Part shown: piece by piece, positions 61,816-64,000 of the stretch
How positions within the stretch are numbered: the stretch's first letter is position 1
How the letters are laid out: each line of letters starts with the position of its first letter
NCBI GenBank assembly: GCA_030428885.1
Contig: JAUIEJ010000013.1
Location: 1 to 64,000, forward strand
Reading direction: 5' to 3'
Source: Gemmatimonadota bacterium
GTDB taxonomy: Bacteria > Gemmatimonadota > Gemmatimonadetes > Longimicrobiales > Gaopeijiaceae
DNA length: 64,000 bases
The notes under the pieces: generated by a model
The model's database searches: none
Told to the model about the DNA's origin: nothing
The model's input: the letters and a program-made list of their open reading frames with translations, nothing else
Made by a program: the position numbers and the translations under genes

Positions 61816-62736
61816 TCAGCGGATCCGGATGGACCCGTTGACGGTCTTGATGTCGAGATCGGGTCCGCCGTCTCCCAGGCGTCCCTGCACGCTGCGACGG
61901 CCCACCCGGCCGTCCACCATGAGGGGCAGATCCGAATCCAGTCCCCCGTTCACCCACGAGGCGTCCAGGTCGGCGTCCACGTCGTCGGGAAGGTCCAGTT
62001 CGATGGAGCCGTTCACCGTCTCGAACTCGGCGCCTTCGGGCATCCACCGCCCCATGGCGGCGGTGATGGAGCCGTTGACGGTCTGGGCCCGGGCGAAGCC
62101 CCGGGTGGTGACCTCCACGTCGCCGTTCACCGTGCGGGCCGAGACGTCGGACACCAGCTCCTGGGCGTCCACGTCGCCGTTCACCGTGCGGATGTCCAGA
62201 CGGACCCCGGCGGGCACCTCCACCCGGAAGCGCACCGAGACGTCGTTGTTGCGCACGCTGCTGCGGTAGTCGTCCCCCGAGCCGCACCGGTTCTCCCGTT
62301 CGCCCGAGGGCGTGGGATAGACGGCGCAGAAGGTCATGCCCTCGTCGTGCTCCACCATCACCACCCGCACCTCGTCGGGGTCGGAGCGGCGGGCCGACTT
62401 CTCGGCGGTCACCACCACCCGGTCGCCGCTGGACGGCACGGCTTCCACGGGACCGTTGACCCCGCGAATCTCCACCACCTGCCCGTCGGCCAGGGTGCCG
62501 GCCCACCGGAAGGGGTCGTCGGCCGACGCCGTCTGGCCATCGCCGTCCCGGACGTCCACGACCGTGACGGTGTGGACCACGTCCCGACCCAGGACCCGGA
62601 GCACCGCCTCCACCGCCGAGTCCACCACCCGATCCACCGCCGCCACCACCGGGTGGCCCGGCATGAGTCGGGGCGTGAGCACCACGCCCGCCGCCACCGC
62701 CACCACCGCGATTCCCAGTCCCGTCCTCGCTCGCAT
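61816..62736 (-). CDS. DUF4097-type beta-repeat protein, copy 2 (TVNG repeats)
   Basis: 306 residues. Signal/anchor MRARTGLGIAVVAVAAGVVLTP. The repeat is TVNG (five copies) plus WVNG and GVNG, with VEVPAGVRLDIRTVNGDVDAQ typical of the family. A Cys pair (FCAVYPTP, NRCGSGDDY) in the middle may form a disulfide. AGAGGA precedes the ATG at 62736. Lies 20 bp upstream of copy 3 and 16 bp after copy 1. Confidence 0.85.
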   Translation of the reverse strand: MRARTGLGIAVVAVAAGVVLTPRLMPGHPVVAAVDRVVDSAVEAVLRVLGRDVVHTVTVVDVRDGDGQTASADDPFRWAGTLADGQVVEIRGVNGPVEAVPSSGDRVVVTAEKSARRSDPDEVRVVMVEHDEGMTFCAVYPTPSGERENRCGSGDDYRSSVRNNDVSVRFRVEVPAGVRLDIRTVNGDVDAQELVSDVSARTVNGDVEVTTRGFARAQTVNGSITAAMGRWMPEGAEFETVNGSIELDLPDDVDADLDASWVNGGLDSDLPLMVDGRVGRRSVQGRLGDGGPDLDIKTVNGSIRIR

Positions 62737-62752
62737 CGTTCCTCTCTCCCGG

Positions 62753-63664
62753 TCAGCGCCCCGGCCCGTGCCGGAGCTGGATGTCACCGTCGAACACCTG
62801 GATGTCCAACTGGGCGCCCCCCGATCCCATGCGGAATCGGAGCGGTTGCCCCGCCTGGACCCGTCCCACCCGCACCGGGAATCCCGGCACGAATTCTCCG
62901 TCGAACGTCGCCACTTCCACGTCCGCCTCGGCGTCGGGCGGAACGATGGCCACCACATCTCCATCGTGGGTCACGATGTGCACCCGCGATCCCCGGGCCA
63001 GGGGGCCCCGGTAGTGCACGTCGCCGTCCACCGTGGTGGCGTCCACCTCGCTCGACGCCACACCGTCGAGAATCAGGTCGCCGTCCAGCGACTGGGCCGA
63101 CGCCCGGGGGCCCCGCACGTCGCGCATGCGCACCCGCCCGTCGACGGTGTGGGCGTGCACGCTCCCCCCCACGTCGTCGATCTCGATGTCGCCGTCCACG
63201 GTCTGGAGATCGAGGTCGCCCTGGATCCCCGACGCCCGCAGGTCGCCGTCCACCACGCCCACCCGGAGTCCCCCGCCCAGCGCCCGAGCCGAGACCTCGA
63301 GGCTCTGCCCCGAGATCTCCACCTCGACCCCCGGGGGCACGCCCAGGCGCAGGGTCCGGTCCAACTCCCGATCCGCCGCCCGGGGGCGGATCACCACCCG
63401 GCGGCCGCGCCGGGTCACCGCCACGCCGCTGCGGCGATCCCGGTCCTCCACGTGGAGGTCGCCCCCCCGCACGCCTTCCACCACCACCCGGCCCTCCCGG
63501 GCCTCCAGCACCACCACGTCGCCGGGCTCCACGGGCACCAGGGTGTCGAGCACCGGCGCGGGAGGGGCGCCGTCGACGCCCACGGGGTCCACGCCGCGCC
63601 CCTCGGGCGCCGCCACGAGCACGCCGGCCACTGCGGCCACCGGAATCAGGGCGAGGAGTCGCAC
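62753..63664 (-). CDS. DUF4097-type beta-repeat protein, copy 1 (VDGD repeats)
   Basis: 303 residues, GTG start at 63664, three bases after the stop of the anti-sigma-like gene. Signal MRLLALIPVAAVAGVLVAAP. Eight DGD/DGR/DGE units (TVDGDIEIDDVGG, TVDGRVRMRDVRG, SLDGDLILDGV) form the beta-repeat, preceded by VPPGVEVEISGQSLEVSA. It is much more Arg-rich than its neighbours. Probably exported or membrane-anchored; ligand unknown. Confidence 0.85.
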   Translation of the reverse strand: MRLLALIPVAAVAGVLVAAPEGRGVDPVGVDGAPPAPVLDTLVPVEPGDVVVLEAREGRVVVEGVRGGDLHVEDRDRRSGVAVTRRGRRVVIRPRAADRELDRTLRLGVPPGVEVEISGQSLEVSARALGGGLRVGVVDGDLRASGIQGDLDLQTVDGDIEIDDVGGSVHAHTVDGRVRMRDVRGPRASAQSLDGDLILDGVASSEVDATTVDGDVHYRGPLARGSRVHIVTHDGDVVAIVPPDAEADVEVATFDGEFVPGFPVRVGRVQAGQPLRFRMGSGGAQLDIQVFDGDIQLRHGPGR

Positions 63665-63667
63665 GGC

Positions 63668-64000
63668 TCAGTCGTCCGCGGCCAGGAGCGAGGTGGCCTG
63701 GCGGAGGAAGGCCCGCTGCCGGGCCACCGCCCCCTCCAGATGCCGCCGCACGTAGGCGTTGTCCGGATCCCGTTCCAGCGCCGCCCGGCTCTCGGCCACG
63801 GCGGTCTGGATGATGGACAGGTTCTTCTTCAGCACCTGGACCGTCTCGGGGTCGAGCCCCGCGGGATCGGTGCTGAGCAGCCGCTCCAGCTCCGAGACCT
63901 CCCGGGCCAGCACGGCGGCGTCGACACCCTCGGCCACGAAGGTCGCGGGGGACGTGCCGTCGGAAACGGGCGCCGTGGCCACCGACTCCGGGGCCGGGGC
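63668..64000 (-). CDS. Anti-sigma-factor-like protein, C-terminal part (start beyond window)
   Basis: 111 C-terminal residues are visible; the frame remains open to the edge. ELERLLSTDPAGLDPETVQVLKKNL and ESRAALERDPDNAYVRRHL are helical and coiled-coil-prone. They resemble the C-terminal part of zinc-finger anti-sigma proteins that precede DUF4097 genes in Gemmatimonadota; the zinc-finger part is out of view. The name rests on this remembered family pattern and context. Confidence 0.55.
   Translation of the reverse strand, partial: APAPESVATAPVSDGTSPATFVAEGVDAAVLAREVSELERLLSTDPAGLDPETVQVLKKNLSIIQTAVAESRAALERDPDNAYVRRHLEGAVARQRAFLRQATSLLAADD

Overview
This 64 kb window is a GC-rich, densely coding bacterial chromosome segment. 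An outer membrane is indicated by a TonB-dependent receptor, two beta-barrel-like proteins ending in aromatic residues, many lipoproteins and an LPS-assembly-type small protein. The mix of a carboxypeptidase-regulatory-domain receptor, DUF4097 proteins beside an anti-sigma-like protein, and SARP/BTAD regulators fused to sensory domains suggests Gemmatimonadota or a relative in the FCB group. That placement is inference from gene content only.

Layout. (1) 1-12 kb, accessory: a lipoprotein with near-identical InlB-type repeats runs off the left edge (minus strand). It diverges from two translationally coupled giant proteins of about 1,200 residues (plus strand). Each joins a SARP-type DNA-binding/BTAD regulator, an AAA/STAND-like NTPase, one membrane helix and a large extracytoplasmic region with beta-propeller-like, Big_2-like and LamG-like parts. 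asnB follows and meets rfbB tail to tail. An 11-bp-spaced direct repeat, the spacing typical of SARP operators, occurs upstream of both the first giant gene and asnB. (2) 12-20 kb: a TonB-dependent receptor and a 1,532-residue surface lipoprotein, each with its own terminator. The receptor has a long leader with an intrinsic-terminator hairpin just upstream of its ribosome binding site. (3) 20-31 kb, minus strand: fbp, comEC, a LapA-like protein, miaB, mtaB, an outer-membrane protein, a lipoprotein, cdd and alr, mostly joined by 4-bp start/stop overlaps. mazG diverges. (4) 31.7-56.6 kb, minus strand: a complete-looking dcw (division and cell wall) run in the order mraZ-rsmH-ftsL-ftsI-murE-murF-mraY-murD-ftsW-murG-murC-ftsQ-ftsA-ftsZ, without murB or ddl. 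An M23 endopeptidase, a BatA-like membrane protein, ftsY, recG, asnS and a 2-hydroxyacid dehydrogenase follow. (5) 57-64 kb: a TPR protein with its own promoter and a strong terminator, a thioesterase, a ThiO-like oxidase, and three tandem DUF4097 genes behind the C-terminus of an anti-sigma-like protein that runs off the right edge.

The core of the window makes peptidoglycan precursors (alr, mur genes, mraY, murG), polymerises and trims the wall (ftsW, ftsI, M23 peptidase), and organises the septum (ftsZ, ftsA, ftsQ, ftsL). The flanks hold envelope sensing and surface proteins. The most unusual elements are the tandem membrane-anchored SARP-NTPase sensors with their shared candidate operator, and the receptor's attenuator-like leader. 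I saw no tRNA, rRNA, CRISPR array, insertion sequence or prophage.
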